DNA of 64,000 nt from Azotosporobacter soli (GCF_030542965.1 NZ_JAUAOA010000006.1:1-64000), one strand, 5' to 3'. Numbered from the stretch's first letter, positions 36,771 through 46,056 are shown. The notes: generated by a model from the letters alone, not told the origin. Translations and numbers: made by a program.

Positions 36771-37949
36771 CTACTCCAAAGCGTTTCGCCTGCGCATAAG
36801 ATAGCCCTTAAACTGCGGCACGGTGAAATCGACTTCGCCCGCTCCGGCGGAATAGATAAAACCTTTATGGATCAACTGGTTTCGAACCGGCGAAAGACTT
36901 TGCACGTTGCTCTCCATTTTCAGCGCAATTTGACTCATCGTGCAAGGCAGCGCCTCGCATTCGGCCATCGCCAGCATAAACGTCTTTTCTTTCGGCGTGG
37001 CTCTGTCGTAACGCACCTTAAAAAAGCTGTCGTCAATGCTCTTTTCAAATGCCGCATAGGCGGCGTCCACAGCGGACAGGCTGATTTCTTGTTTCGTGCG
37101 AAACTCCCAGACCTGTTTGCCGTATTCCTGAATGAAATAAGGATAGCCGCGCGTCACTTGGACGATTTTCTTTACGGCGTCCTTGGTATACGAAACGCCA
37201 AGCACTTTGGCAGGTTCCGTGAGCGCCAGCCAGGCCGCTTCCTCTTGCAGCGAGTCAACCGAGACAAAGCTGAAGAGCCGCTCCGCATACGATTTGATAT
37301 CGCCGGCCATTTTCGTCACCTTCGGCAGCCCCGCGCCAAAAAGCGCAAGCGGCAAACCTTTTTGGTTGCAGCGATGAACGGCCGCGATCAAGGCTTCGAA
37401 TTCCTCTTCTTTTAAATACTGGATTTCATCAATAAAAAGACAGACCGCCCGCTGATTCTTCTGCGCCAGCGAGCCCAGCGCGACAAACAGTTCCGTCAGG
37501 TCGTTTTGAAAATTCCCCGTATCCGATACGCCAACCGCCGCTTCGATTTCATCCTTTAAACCGAAGCCGATCTCGCCCTCCGGCGAATACGTGATTTGAA
37601 ACGCTTTCAGTACCGCAAACGTCTTGTGTAAAAAACTTTTCGCCTGTTCCTTCGTGCTGGTCTGCTGCATCAGCTTCTGCACGTGAAACGCAATCGCCGC
37701 CTTAAAGGAAGAGCGTTCCGACACTTCGATGTGTTCATAAAGGACATCGTTTGCTTCGGCAATTGACTCTATCTTATTCAACAAAACAGTCTTGCCAACG
37801 CCGCGCAAACCGTAATAAACAACCGAGCGCGTAGGATAGCCCTGCGCCATGGCCGCAATCGATTCCGCAGCTTTCTTGAGCATCTCTTCGCGTCCGGCTA
37901 AATAACCCGGAATAAGCCCCGCCCCGGGCGTATAAGGATTCGGCAGCAT
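36771..37949 (-). CDS. AAA-type ATPase with C-terminal winged helix
   Basis: The 392-residue protein has Walker A (GLRGVGKTVLLNK), Walker B (VCLFIDEIQYL), an arginine-rich sensor region and a C-terminal winged-helix-like domain. It resembles the STAND/archaeal-ATPase-like group often annotated only as 'ATP-binding protein'. The start at 37949 follows AAAGGAG with nine bases. No partner gene is clear. These proteins are common and varied; a regulatory or defence role cannot be told from sequence alone. Confidence 0.78.
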   Translation of the reverse strand: MLPNPYTPGAGLIPGYLAGREEMLKKAAESIAAMAQGYPTRSVVYYGLRGVGKTVLLNKIESIAEANDVLYEHIEVSERSSFKAAIAFHVQKLMQQTSTKEQAKSFLHKTFAVLKAFQITYSPEGEIGFGLKDEIEAAVGVSDTGNFQNDLTELFVALGSLAQKNQRAVCLFIDEIQYLKEEEFEALIAAVHRCNQKGLPLALFGAGLPKVTKMAGDIKSYAERLFSFVSVDSLQEEAAWLALTEPAKVLGVSYTKDAVKKIVQVTRGYPYFIQEYGKQVWEFRTKQEISLSAVDAAYAAFEKSIDDSFFKVRYDRATPKEKTFMLAMAECEALPCTMSQIALKMESNVQSLSPVRNQLIHKGFIYSAGAGEVDFTVPQFKGYLMRRRNALE

Positions 37950-38058
37950 CGTATCCGCTCCTTTTAACCTGATTCTCTTTTTATTATATATGATGCATGA
38001 AACGAACCGCAATTTTCGTTTTATCTCCGCTTATAACGCAAAAGCGCCTGCACAGAAA

Positions 38059-38096
38059 AACGAGGTCAGCGGATTTTTTGTTCCGCTGGCCCCGTT
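38059..38096. terminator. Terminator after the beta-keto acid cleavage gene
   Basis: AACGAGGTCAGCGGA pairs with TCCGCTGGCCCCGTT (two G-T type mismatches) across an eight-base loop. On the minus strand a T-run follows. Confidence 0.75.
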
Positions 38097-38156
38097 TCTT
38101 ATTGTATTCACTTTTTCACTGCCTTCACACAATCTTTTCAAGAGGTAGCCACAACC

Positions 38157-38966
38157 TTATCTGCCCCAGATGCGCACAACGTCTTCCGGCCCGGCAAGCT
38201 CGCGTCCCATTGCGTTCGCGATGGCCGCGATTCGTTCAACCAAGGCTTCGTTGGTCGCCAGCACGCCTTTGCTGTAATAGATATTGTCTTCGATGCCGAC
38301 GCGCACATGTCCGCCGAGCGCCATCGCCATTACGGACAAATTCACATGCTGCGGCCCAATCACCGAAACGCTCCAGACGGCGTCGGGCGGCAAACTGTCG
38401 TATAGAAAAAATAAATTCTTCGGCGTTGCCGGTAATGAACCTTTTACGCCTAATACGAAATTAAAGAGCAGCGGCCCTTTTAAGAGTCCTTCTTTTTGCA
38501 AGCGAATCGCATTGTGAATCATCGCCGCGTCAAACACTTCAATCTCCGGTTTGATGTTTTGCTCCAGCATCGTTTTTGCCAGATACTCCACCAGTTTCGG
38601 TTCATTCGCATTGACGCTGGCAGGAAAATTGGACGATCCGGTGGACAAACTGCCTGAGAGCGGACGCAGCTCCAGTCCCTCCGCTCTCGCCTCGCCGGAC
38701 GTTCCGCCGCGCGCGCCCGTTGAAATTTGCGTTACGATGGGGCAACCTGCCTCATCCAGCAAACGCAGGATTTCCGCAAAATATATCCGCTCGCAAGTGG
38801 GCGCGCCTTCTGCATCGCGCGCATGAATATGGGCAACCGCTGCGCCTTTTTCGTAGCAGGCGATAAGATCCTCCGCAATCTCAAGCGGGGTTATCGGCAC
38901 ATGCGGCGTCATCGCTTGGGTGGGTACGTTCCCCGTTGGCGCAATTGTGATTATCAGTTTTTCCAT
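38157..38966 (-). CDS. Beta-keto acid cleavage enzyme (BKACE/Kce family)
   Basis: The 269-residue TIM-barrel enzyme condenses a beta-keto acid with acetyl-CoA and splits it to acetoacetate and a new CoA ester. Zinc-binding His46 and His48 are seen in AHIHARD, and GIEDNIYYSKG carries the later Glu. The family is best known from 3-keto-5-aminohexanoate cleavage in lysine fermentation, but members act on many substrates. No other lysine-fermentation genes are present. Next to an aminotransferase and a LysR regulator, it may work on a keto acid that the transaminase makes. Confidence 0.85.
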   Translation of the reverse strand: MEKLIITIAPTGNVPTQAMTPHVPITPLEIAEDLIACYEKGAAVAHIHARDAEGAPTCERIYFAEILRLLDEAGCPIVTQISTGARGGTSGEARAEGLELRPLSGSLSTGSSNFPASVNANEPKLVEYLAKTMLEQNIKPEIEVFDAAMIHNAIRLQKEGLLKGPLLFNFVLGVKGSLPATPKNLFFLYDSLPPDAVWSVSVIGPQHVNLSVMAMALGGHVRVGIEDNIYYSKGVLATNEALVERIAAIANAMGRELAGPEDVVRIWGR

Positions 38967-38993
38967 TTCATTTCACCTTCCGTTTGCATATAC

Positions 38994-40319
38994 TTAAATC
39001 GTTTTGCCAAACGCAGTAAAAGCGTCCCGCATGGCCGCGACTAATTCATCCGCCTGGTCTTTCGTAAGAATCAGCGGCGGCGTTACAAGAAACTGATCGC
39101 CGTTCACGCCGTCCGCATTTCCCGTGCCGGGATATACGATCACGCCATGTTCCGCCAGAGTCTGCGTAAGGCGCGCCGCCATCCCCTTGGCCAGCGGATA
39201 GGGTTCCTTGCTTGTTTTGTCTTTGACGATTTCCACGCCGAGCAGCAGCCCTTTGCCGCGCACATCGCCGACAAACGGGAACCGCAGCAACGTTTCTTTC
39301 AGCCGGTTCAGCAGATACGCGCCGACAGTGCGGGCATTTGCCGCAATCTTATCTTTGATCAACACCCGAACAACCGACAACGCCACCGCGGCGGACAGGG
39401 GATTGCCGCCGTAGGTATGCCCGTGCACAAAAACGCCCGAGCCTTGTTTAAAGGCATCATAAATCTTTTGCGAAGCAATGACCGCTCCCAGCGGCGAATA
39501 GCCTGCGCTCATCCCTTTGGCCGCGCAGATCAAATCCGGCACGACCTCAAAATCATCGATCGCAAACAGCGAGCCGGTGCGGCCAAAACCCGCCATCACT
39601 TCATCGTCAATCATCAGGATGTCGTATTGGTCGCAAATTTGACGCACGATTTTGCTGTAATTTCGATGCGGCACAATCGCGCCGCACGCGGCTCCGCCTA
39701 CCGGTTCACTGATAAACCCCGCGACGTACTCCGCGCCTTCCGTCTTGATGCAGCGCTCCAAATCCTGCGCGCACTCGACGCCACAGCTTTCCGGCTTCTT
39801 GTCAAACGGACAACGGTAACAGTAGGCTGGCGCAATATGCGGAAAGTCGAGCAGCAGCGGCGTATATTTTTTACGGCGTCCATCGCCCGTCATCGACAGC
39901 GCGCCGAGCGTGTTACCGTGAAAACTTTTCCAGCGTGAAATGATTCTGTATTTTGAGCTTTGCCCGTCGCGCTCCACGTAGTACTGACGCGCCATTTTCA
40001 GCGCCGACTCGGTCGCTTCCGACCCGCCCGACACCAGATACAACTTGCTCAGATCGCCCGGCGCTACTTCCGCTACCAAGTCCGCCAATTCCTGAATCGG
40101 TTTGGATGTCCAGCGCGACAAATGGCTAAAGGCCACTTTGCCTGCCTGTTTCATCATCGCCTCCAGCACAACCGGATGCGCATGGCCGAGATTCGATACA
40201 GCCGCTCCCGAAGCCGCATCGATATAGCGTTTACCTGCGGTATCATACAGATAAATGCCTTCTCCATAGTCGACTTCCAGCAGCTCTTTATTGACGGCGC
40301 GATAAAATACATTGCTCAT
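38994..40319 (-). CDS. Class III PLP-dependent aminotransferase
   Basis: The 441-residue enzyme has SGGSEATESALKMAR, MIDDEVMAGFGRTG (cofactor-binding Asp) and CAAKGMSAGYSPLGAV (PLP Lys). It belongs to the beta-alanine/omega-amino acid group and would move an amino group from an omega- or beta-amino acid to a keto acid. The product could be the substrate of the Kce-type enzyme that follows on the same strand. Specificity cannot be read from sequence. Confidence 0.87.
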   Translation of the reverse strand: MSNVFYRAVNKELLEVDYGEGIYLYDTAGKRYIDAASGAAVSNLGHAHPVVLEAMMKQAGKVAFSHLSRWTSKPIQELADLVAEVAPGDLSKLYLVSGGSEATESALKMARQYYVERDGQSSKYRIISRWKSFHGNTLGALSMTGDGRRKKYTPLLLDFPHIAPAYCYRCPFDKKPESCGVECAQDLERCIKTEGAEYVAGFISEPVGGAACGAIVPHRNYSKIVRQICDQYDILMIDDEVMAGFGRTGSLFAIDDFEVVPDLICAAKGMSAGYSPLGAVIASQKIYDAFKQGSGVFVHGHTYGGNPLSAAVALSVVRVLIKDKIAANARTVGAYLLNRLKETLLRFPFVGDVRGKGLLLGVEIVKDKTSKEPYPLAKGMAARLTQTLAEHGVIVYPGTGNADGVNGDQFLVTPPLILTKDQADELVAAMRDAFTAFGKTI

Positions 40320-40370
40320 TTTCCTGGCCTCCGTTGCTAGACTTAAATTTTTCCATAGTATATCATCTAG

Positions 40371-40382
40371 TTATCAAGATAA
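40371..40382. promoter_or_regulatory. Candidate LysR operator in the divergent promoter
   Basis: TTATCAAGATAA is a palindrome (five-base arms, two-base centre) in the 123-base gap between the aminotransferase and lysR-type genes, where autoregulating LysR proteins normally bind. Confidence 0.4.
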
Positions 40383-40442
40383 AAAACGATTGTTTTATAT
40401 CATTTCAATCACTTTTTTATATACCTGATAAGGAGTGAGCTT

Positions 40443-41318
40443 ATGGAATTACGTCAGTTGCAAATTTTCTGCGCCTCGGCCCAGACGCTTAACTTTACCA
40501 AGGCCGGTGCAAAGCTGGGCTATGCGCAGTCAAACATCACCAGCCAAATCCGGCAGCTGGAGGACGAACTGCAAATAAAATTGTTCGAACGTCTGGGGCG
40601 CGGCATCCAACTGACAAGCGAAGGCAAAAGCTTTCTGCAAAATGCCGAAAAAATTTTGCAGTTATGCGAACGCGCCAAAGAAGAATTTTCACCCGACGTC
40701 TATCGGGGTACGATCCAGATTGGCGCTGCCGAAACGCTCTGCGTCTATCGCCTGCCGCAGATTTTAACAACCTATCGCAAACAACATCCGCTAGTCGAAA
40801 TCCGCATCCATACCGAAAGTTGCGAAACGCTTTCTGCACGGCTTAAAAGCAATGATATCGATGCCGCCTTGGTCTTGACCGATCAAATCAGCGCTCCCGA
40901 TTTCATCGTGAACACGCTGCACGAAGAACGCATGGCCATTGTCGCAAGCCCCTTGCACAAGCTGGCCGCGAAAGAAACCATTTTGCCTCAGGATTTTTCC
41001 GGCGCGTCTTTGATCCTCACTTCGCCCGGCTGCGGCTACCGGCCCTTAATTCTTTCCATGCTCAAAGAATATGACGTGAAACCAAGCTCGATCATGGAAC
41101 TCTCCAGTGTCGGCGCGATCAAAGAGTGTACGATTTGCAACCTCGGCCTTTCCATCCTGCCAAAAATCGCCGTCCAAAACGAATTGGCACGCGGACAGTT
41201 GGTCGAACTCCACTGGGGCGGCCCTGCCTTCCCGGTGAAAACGCAACTGCTCTACCATCGCGAAAAATGGCTCACGCCCGCACTGCGCGCTTTTTTAGAC
41301 CTCTGCCGCAGTCTATAA
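40443..41318 (+). CDS. LysR-family transcriptional regulator
   Basis: The 291-residue protein has an N-terminal winged helix (MELRQLQIFCASAQTLNF, GYAQSNITSQIRQLEDEL) and a two-lobed LysR effector domain (about 90-290). It is divergent from the aminotransferase and keto-acid cleavage genes, the typical arrangement for a regulator controlling the neighbouring operon in response to its substrate. Start has GGAGTGAG upstream. No unusual residues were noticed. Confidence 0.9.
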   Translation: MELRQLQIFCASAQTLNFTKAGAKLGYAQSNITSQIRQLEDELQIKLFERLGRGIQLTSEGKSFLQNAEKILQLCERAKEEFSPDVYRGTIQIGAAETLCVYRLPQILTTYRKQHPLVEIRIHTESCETLSARLKSNDIDAALVLTDQISAPDFIVNTLHEERMAIVASPLHKLAAKETILPQDFSGASLILTSPGCGYRPLILSMLKEYDVKPSSIMELSSVGAIKECTICNLGLSILPKIAVQNELARGQLVELHWGGPAFPVKTQLLYHREKWLTPALRAFLDLCRSL

Positions 41319-41512
41319 AAAATAGACATGTTGGCCCTGTTTTTATTTGAATTGGTAGTAGAAACGAAAAAACGGCTTACGACATAATGCCGTAAACCAT
41401 TGATTCAGCTAAATGTTTATGATGTTTTTTTGTGAATGTCTTTTGAATGGAAATTTTGCTACATAGCTTTTATCGGCCTATTCTCTCAATATAATTTCGT
41501 GATCTTCGCTCT

Positions 41513-42169
41513 TTATATTCTACTGAATAAAAAACACATCAAATAAAGCATAAATGATGCTATGGTATGTATGAAAACAGCTATACTAAATCGTTTGAAT
41601 TTATCATAAAACCAATTCACAAAAAAAGATAATCCAATATAATACACCGCTGGAACACCGGTGTGGATTGACGCAAAGAACAGTGAACATATTATATATG
41701 CCCATCTCTTGCTATAAGACTGTAAAGAATTAAATAGAATAAGAAAAACACCTGCTTCACAGGCTATATTTCTTAAAATCATCAACATACTTTGTATATA
41801 TCCATTTTTACTTGTAAATTGAATCACCTCAGGTGGAAACTCTTTAGCAAACTCCACACATAGCCACGCGGTTACACTAACATAAATAGACATTGCCACT
41901 AATACTTTTAAAAAAATCTTAGTTCTAAAAACACCTATATTTTTTTCAATCCATTCTTTATAAGACTCTTTGTAAGCGTTATCTATACATTTTCTTTGGT
42001 TAATAATCATTAAATAAGCACTTATGCTTGCCGCGTACATAAAAAATCTTATCAACTGTGTATTAAAAAATATGTCTGTACCAATCCCTAAAAATATATT
42101 TATGATGGCAACAATAAAAACATCTCCTTTTGTATAAGAATACTCTTCACTCTGACCTTTACTCATCAT
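41513..42169 (-). CDS. CPBP-like intramembrane protein
   Basis: The protein of about 218 residues has six or so membrane segments. The region FASIHTGVPAVYYIGLSFF followed by AVFIHTIASFMLY resembles CPBP-family glutamic proteases and bacteriocin self-immunity (Abi) proteins, but the usual EExxxR motif is reduced to CEAGVFL, so activity is doubtful. I chose the ATG at 42169 (AAAGGG eleven bases upstream); a TTG start at 42277 would add 36 residues and overlap the previous stop. The region is AT-rich, unlike its neighbours. Confidence 0.6.
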   Translation of the reverse strand: MMSKGQSEEYSYTKGDVFIVAIINIFLGIGTDIFFNTQLIRFFMYAASISAYLMIINQRKCIDNAYKESYKEWIEKNIGVFRTKIFLKVLVAMSIYVSVTAWLCVEFAKEFPPEVIQFTSKNGYIQSMLMILRNIACEAGVFLILFNSLQSYSKRWAYIICSLFFASIHTGVPAVYYIGLSFFVNWFYDKFKRFSIAVFIHTIASFMLYLMCFLFSRI

Positions 42170-42273
42170 GTTTTTATCTGCCCTTTCTTTTGCTGCAAAC
42201 ACGGGGATGGTTCGATTTTTCATTTTAGATTTAAATAAGGGACGCCAAAGAACGATTCGTCTCGTTTCCTGCT

Positions 42274-42705
42274 TCAAATATTAGGCCCATCACCTTTATA
42301 GTGCATGCTTGTATGAACTTTATTATAATCTAAAGAAGTAATTACAAATATACACTCTTTTTTAACAAAAAGTAATGAACCAGCATTATCCACTTTATCA
42401 AACTTCCATCCCTTCTCTTTTAATTCTTCTTGGTAATATTTTTCCATATCTTCCTTTCCCATCTCAACTGAATAATCAGTACTAATCCATATACGGGTAA
42501 TTTTGCTACTGACTGTTTCATTTATTTTTTTTGCATTTGGTGGAGGATTAATATTGGCATACTCCTGTTTCATATTTGCCTTACGATCCTGATAAACTGA
42601 TGGATTTATAAGCAAATCACCTAAAACTTGAAAAGCTGGAATAGCGAAGCTAATTACAAAAATAATAGCAACTATGCATTGAACTACACGATGTTTTTTC
42701 CACAT
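42274..42705 (-). CDS. Single-span membrane-anchored protein of unknown function
   Basis: The 143-residue protein has one hydrophobic segment (about 8-28) and an extracytoplasmic domain with YYQEELKEKGWKF. It shares this and its overall plan with the protein at 2842..3285 in the effector region. It is probably cotranscribed with the CPBP-like gene. No function is known to me. Confidence 0.65.
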   Translation of the reverse strand: MWKKHRVVQCIVAIIFVISFAIPAFQVLGDLLINPSVYQDRKANMKQEYANINPPPNAKKINETVSSKITRIWISTDYSVEMGKEDMEKYYQEELKEKGWKFDKVDNAGSLLFVKKECIFVITSLDYNKVHTSMHYKGDGPNI

Positions 42706-42791
42706 AATTGTTACTCCTAGTTATTCTTAAGATTAAACAAATAGACTGTTCTCTTTTCTTCCTTCACGCTTTTATTGACAGCCCCTTGGCA

Positions 42792-43136
42792 TTAGTACAC
42801 TTCAAAGAAAAACTTGCTGTCACAACATTCATTTAGGGTATCACTAATTCTAGCTTTAACCTCAAAAGAATTCCTTAAATAATTAACATATTCTTGCAGT
42901 TTACTAATTGGTAGGGATTGTTTGGGTGATATTATTTCTATATAGCAATGTTTTAGTTTCTGCTCGATGGCTGGATCTACTTCATCAAGACTTTTTTCCC
43001 CAGTCTTAGTTAATATAAAACTGTTTGTACTAGGACTATTAACCTTCCTAATGTTTAATTCATAATCATAAATTTCCAAAATACCTTGTTCACATATATA
43101 AAATGGTGTCAATATTGCATCATTGCAATAACTTCA
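42792..43136 (-). pseudogene. C-terminal fragment of an unknown gene
   Basis: The open frame has no ATG near its beginning, only a TTG at 43112, and no ribosome site. It overlaps a transposase fragment in another frame. It reads like the end of a longer protein (ILEIYDYELNIRKVNSPST...) whose start was lost by the insertion event. It may still be translated; I have low confidence. Confidence 0.4.
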
Positions 43137-43285
43137 GCTTCGCTATCCTCTTCAAATTTACCGCCAATGCCGTCCACTTGCTTTGTAAGAGCACACTTCT
43201 TAAGAGGCGCGCCCTTAATCCATGGAAGCGTTTCATTTCGCCATTCGTCCATTCATAAAGCACGCTTCTTGTACTTTTTAAAATT
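43120..43285 (-). pseudogene. Remnant: C-terminal end of a DDE transposase, probably IS1182 type
   Basis: The minus-strand frame reads FKSTRSVLYEW, GEMKRFHGLRAR and WTALAVNLKRIAKL before a TGA stop. This resembles the end of IS1182/IS5-like DDE transposases, which carry HGLRRAR and NLKR motifs there. There is no start, and the reading frame upstream is closed. Confidence 0.6.
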
Positions 43286-43289
43286 CATC

Positions 43290-43319
43290 GGTTTTAAACC
43301 GTACCTTTGCTTCCTTTGA
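43290..43319 (-). repeat. Imperfect direct repeat, copy 1
   Basis: The minus-strand sequence GGAAGCAAAGGTACGGTTT and the following AAACC recur at 44190..44219 as GGAAGCAAGGGTCGGTTT with AAACC. The two copies bracket the ORF at 43349 and the transposase fragment at 43874. Confidence 0.5.
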
Positions 43320-43348
43320 TTTGAAGTTCTGATACATCTTTTGTTAAA

Positions 43349-43810
43349 TTATTTCAAGTCTTCAAAAACAGTAATAAATAATTCCCCATCAGTTTCTCTT
43401 ACCACCTTAGCTTCAATTGACCTTTCAGGAAATCTGGCTTTAAAACTCATATTCCAAAACATTAGCAATATATTTCCAAGAGTTTCTATTTGTTCTTCTA
43501 AATTACCGTCATCTTGTGTATTTATATGAAAAAAGTCTCTCAACTGATATAAATTCATCGTTTTTTCAATACAAGTTTTTTCCCCTTTACAATCCTCCTT
43601 CCAACTATCATACATTTCTTTTGAGAACTTATCTTTTAATATAATACACCCATCGACTTCAACAATTTCAGGCCAATAAAACTTTGCAAATCCCAATGCT
43701 GTCTGCAAATCAGCTTTTAAATTCACATAGCTCCACCAATTAAAACTATCCCGGTTTGCTTCTTTCCACTTCATGAATTCCACAACTACTTCATCCTCGA
43801 AAATTCCCAC
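43349..43810 (-). CDS. Hypothetical protein in the IS-scarred region
   Basis: The 153-residue acidic, soluble protein has no signal peptide or membrane segment. Sequence such as KADLQTALGFAKFYWPEIVEVDGCIIL resembles small immunity or SUKH-like proteins in composition only; I do not recognise a family. The GTG start at 43810 has AAAGGA nine bases upstream; a TTG at 43828 is an alternative. It sits between fragments of a transposase, so it may be a passenger gene. Confidence 0.5.
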   Translation of the reverse strand: MGIFEDEVVVEFMKWKEANRDSFNWWSYVNLKADLQTALGFAKFYWPEIVEVDGCIILKDKFSKEMYDSWKEDCKGEKTCIEKTMNLYQLRDFFHINTQDDGNLEEQIETLGNILLMFWNMSFKARFPERSIEAKVVRETDGELFITVFEDLK

Positions 43811-43873
43811 AATCTCAGATCCTTTCAATATCTTTATGGATATTCTGGCTCACAACTTCTTAAATCAATTCAT

Positions 43874-44116
43874 CTACAAACGTTTCTTGTAAACATTGAA
43901 TCCTATACTTAGCCAACAAACTAGCATCAGGCAGTTCTTTTTCGGTAAAACAAGAGATATCCGAGGTTTGGCCTCGCCGTAGAAACCTTCCAACAGTTTA
44001 TTAATAAAACTAAAATCAACGACTTTATCAATTAATTTTAAAATGTGTTTATCAGGGATTTTATCATAGAGAATCGCATAGGGACTTAGCTGTTTGGGAT
44101 GAATTTTTAATATCAA
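43874..44116 (-). pseudogene. Remnant: N-terminal end of an IS1182-type transposase
   Basis: LSPYAILYDKIPDKHILKLI and DKVVDFSFINKLLEGFYGEA are the characteristic N-terminus of IS1182-family transposases (LSPYxxLYD, KINxLVDFSF). The frame ends after 80 residues with an unrelated tail; intact proteins are about 450-500 residues. Confidence 0.75.
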
Positions 44117-44189
44117 GTCCCTTGTTTCTCCTTGATAACTTACTTCAAACTTCGACCTGGAAAACCCTTTCTAAAGAGAATTTTTCAGT

Positions 44190-44232
44190 GGTTTCAAACC
44201 GACCCTTGCTTCCGCGAGCAAATTTGCTCGCC
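44190..44232 (-). repeat. Imperfect direct repeat, copy 2, with adjoining palindrome
   Basis: This is the partner of 43290..43319. It is joined to GCGAGCAAATTTGCTCGC, a perfect 18-base palindrome, which could be an IS end, terminator stem or operator. Confidence 0.5.
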
Positions 44233-44363
44233 TCGCTAAAATAGCTTACACTTATAATTATAGTATTTTTGACGCAATTGTCATTTTGACGACGATTCAT
44301 AGTACATCAAACTCTTTTCAAGCACTCTGTTTATGATGATCATATTTTTTAGGAGTGATTTGT

Positions 44364-45209
44364 ATGTCTCTGTTCAAATATGTTTCATGGAATCCATTCC
44401 CAATTAAGCAACTCTGTCAACATGACAACAATAAAGAATGCGAATTGAAGCCTAATTGCCATAGTCGCGAAAATTTACTAAGCTCACACCTTTACTTCAA
44501 TTCTTCCAAATACTTCAACGATCCCTTTGATTTGTCACCTTTTTGCGATGTCAATGCAACGATATCACAAATTTTAGAAAAAGCGATTGAAACTATTATG
44601 ATTACAGAAAGCTTAAAAATAAAAGCTGCCACTTTAAAGGCTAAAGAGCTTATTAAACTTAGAAAGTTGCATACCAAAGAAGGAAAAGAAAAAGCTGTAG
44701 CTGATCAATTGTCTCTATTGCAAAGAATAGGAGTTTGCTGTTTTTCTGAATTAAAACCAGATGACCACAAAAGTACTCTTTTATGGTCCCACTATGCTGA
44801 AAAACACAGTGGTCTTTGTTTAGAATTTCACCTACCATCATCACTTAATGTATTCACCAGCATAGGCGCTAGGAACCCTATTTTTTCACCAACTCCTATA
44901 AACTATCTTCCTACTTTGCCTCAGATAAACTTATTCATTAACACTCAAGATGACATGCTTAACTGTTTGACTGTAAAATCGCCTGAGTGGGCTTATGAAA
45001 AAGAACACCGGGCATTCTCTTTAAATTACGTTGGACTTGTTCAATATGAACCATGGCTTCTTAAAACAGTTACTGCCGGTTGTAATATGAACGATACGGA
45101 ATTCAACGAATTGAATGCAACTATTAATAAACTTAGTTATCAACCTCAACTATTTCGCGCCAGAAAAAAAGACCGCGAGTTTGGAGTAGAGTTAATTCAA
45201 CACATATAA
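44364..45209 (+). CDS. DUF2971-family protein
   Basis: The 281-residue protein carries the DUF2971 hallmarks: VCCFSELKPD, LLWSHYAEKHSGLCLEF and a late YEKEHRAFSL. The family has no established biochemical function that I know of; members are frequent in accessory and defence-type islands. It starts at the ATG at 44364, eight bases after AGGAG. Codon use is AT-rich, unlike the flanking core genes, which suggests transfer. Confidence 0.75.
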   Translation: MSLFKYVSWNPFPIKQLCQHDNNKECELKPNCHSRENLLSSHLYFNSSKYFNDPFDLSPFCDVNATISQILEKAIETIMITESLKIKAATLKAKELIKLRKLHTKEGKEKAVADQLSLLQRIGVCCFSELKPDDHKSTLLWSHYAEKHSGLCLEFHLPSSLNVFTSIGARNPIFSPTPINYLPTLPQINLFINTQDDMLNCLTVKSPEWAYEKEHRAFSLNYVGLVQYEPWLLKTVTAGCNMNDTEFNELNATINKLSYQPQLFRARKKDREFGVELIQHI

Positions 45210-45334
45210 TGTTTTAATAACTCATCTTCAACGCGCTTGTACGCCAACCGATCACGTTCCGCTCTAGAGTGCTCGGGGCTTGCAAATATGACTTATTCAA
45301 AGCTATAGAAAAACAGTTGCAAAATAGCGACTGA

Positions 45335-45457
45335 ACAGAGAAACACGATGGTCATTCAAGAACTTCAACAACCATGAACATTTATGCACGTCTGCAAAAA
45401 GCAGCTTCGTTGCGGCCAAATAAAATGAATATCATACTGTCCGCCACAAAAAATTAA
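45335..45457 (+). pseudogene. Remnant: C-terminus of a tyrosine recombinase (integrase)
   Basis: The frame reads HDGHSRTSTTMNIYARLQKAA before a stop. The pattern GHSxxxTTMxIYA, with the catalytic Tyr, is diagnostic of phage-type integrases. A TGA at 45332 closes the frame upstream, so only about 40 codons remain. The rest of the gap (45210-45481) shows nothing else recognisable. Confidence 0.75.
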
Positions 45458-45481
45458 CAGATATGCAACAAGGAGGACTTC

Positions 45482-46030
45482 ATGTTCAAGTTAGGAAACG
45501 GTATGAATGAGAAAACAATCGAACATTTCTATTCCAATTCATATGTTGTCGAAAATACATCCGACACAAATCGACTCAAAGTAAGTTTATCGAAATCGCA
45601 CATCGCTACACTCATACAGCTCCTCGAAAAAATGGATGGGCCGTTTTTTCTTCTCTACATTCTCCATACGCCTCGAACAACAGCGGAGGCAGCCCGTTAT
45701 CAAAGCGCCGAACGATCGAAAGAAGACGCCGTTCTTTTGCTGCAAGAATTTGAAGAATATCTGGAGAACGATGGTCGCCATGATCTATGGCTTCATGCGC
45801 CAAAATCAAATACAACCCTTGTCTATGATCGCCACAATCTCCTTTTTCTGTACGGGCTGAACACGCTGCAAACCGAGTATGTGCAGCAAATTTGCAGTCC
45901 TGTTGAAGAAATAAACATTCCGACCCCGCATAAGCATTTTTATCATGCGAAATATGACGCTGCTGAAGAAGCTATTTTAAAGCATATCTCTTGGCGCAAA
46001 TCGCCGCTTACTGAGCAAGACATGCAATAA
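45482..46030 (+). CDS. Hypothetical protein
   Basis: The 182-residue soluble protein begins MFKLGNGMNEKTIEHFYSNSYVV behind AAGGAGG. It has no signal or membrane segment. Phrases such as FFLLYILHTPR and LLQEFEEYLENDGRHDLWLHAP occur in some immunity-like proteins of polymorphic toxin loci, but I cannot name the family with confidence. It is cotranscribed with the next gene (26-base gap). Confidence 0.65.
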   Translation: MFKLGNGMNEKTIEHFYSNSYVVENTSDTNRLKVSLSKSHIATLIQLLEKMDGPFFLLYILHTPRTTAEAARYQSAERSKEDAVLLLQEFEEYLENDGRHDLWLHAPKSNTTLVYDRHNLLFLYGLNTLQTEYVQQICSPVEEINIPTPHKHFYHAKYDAAEEAILKHISWRKSPLTEQDMQ

Positions 46031-46056
46031 CGTTCCCTTAGTAGAAAGGAGGCTAT

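Noticed and set aside
43086-43319. A 77-codon plus-strand frame
   Set aside because: It is antisense to the transposase fragment, which has family motifs.
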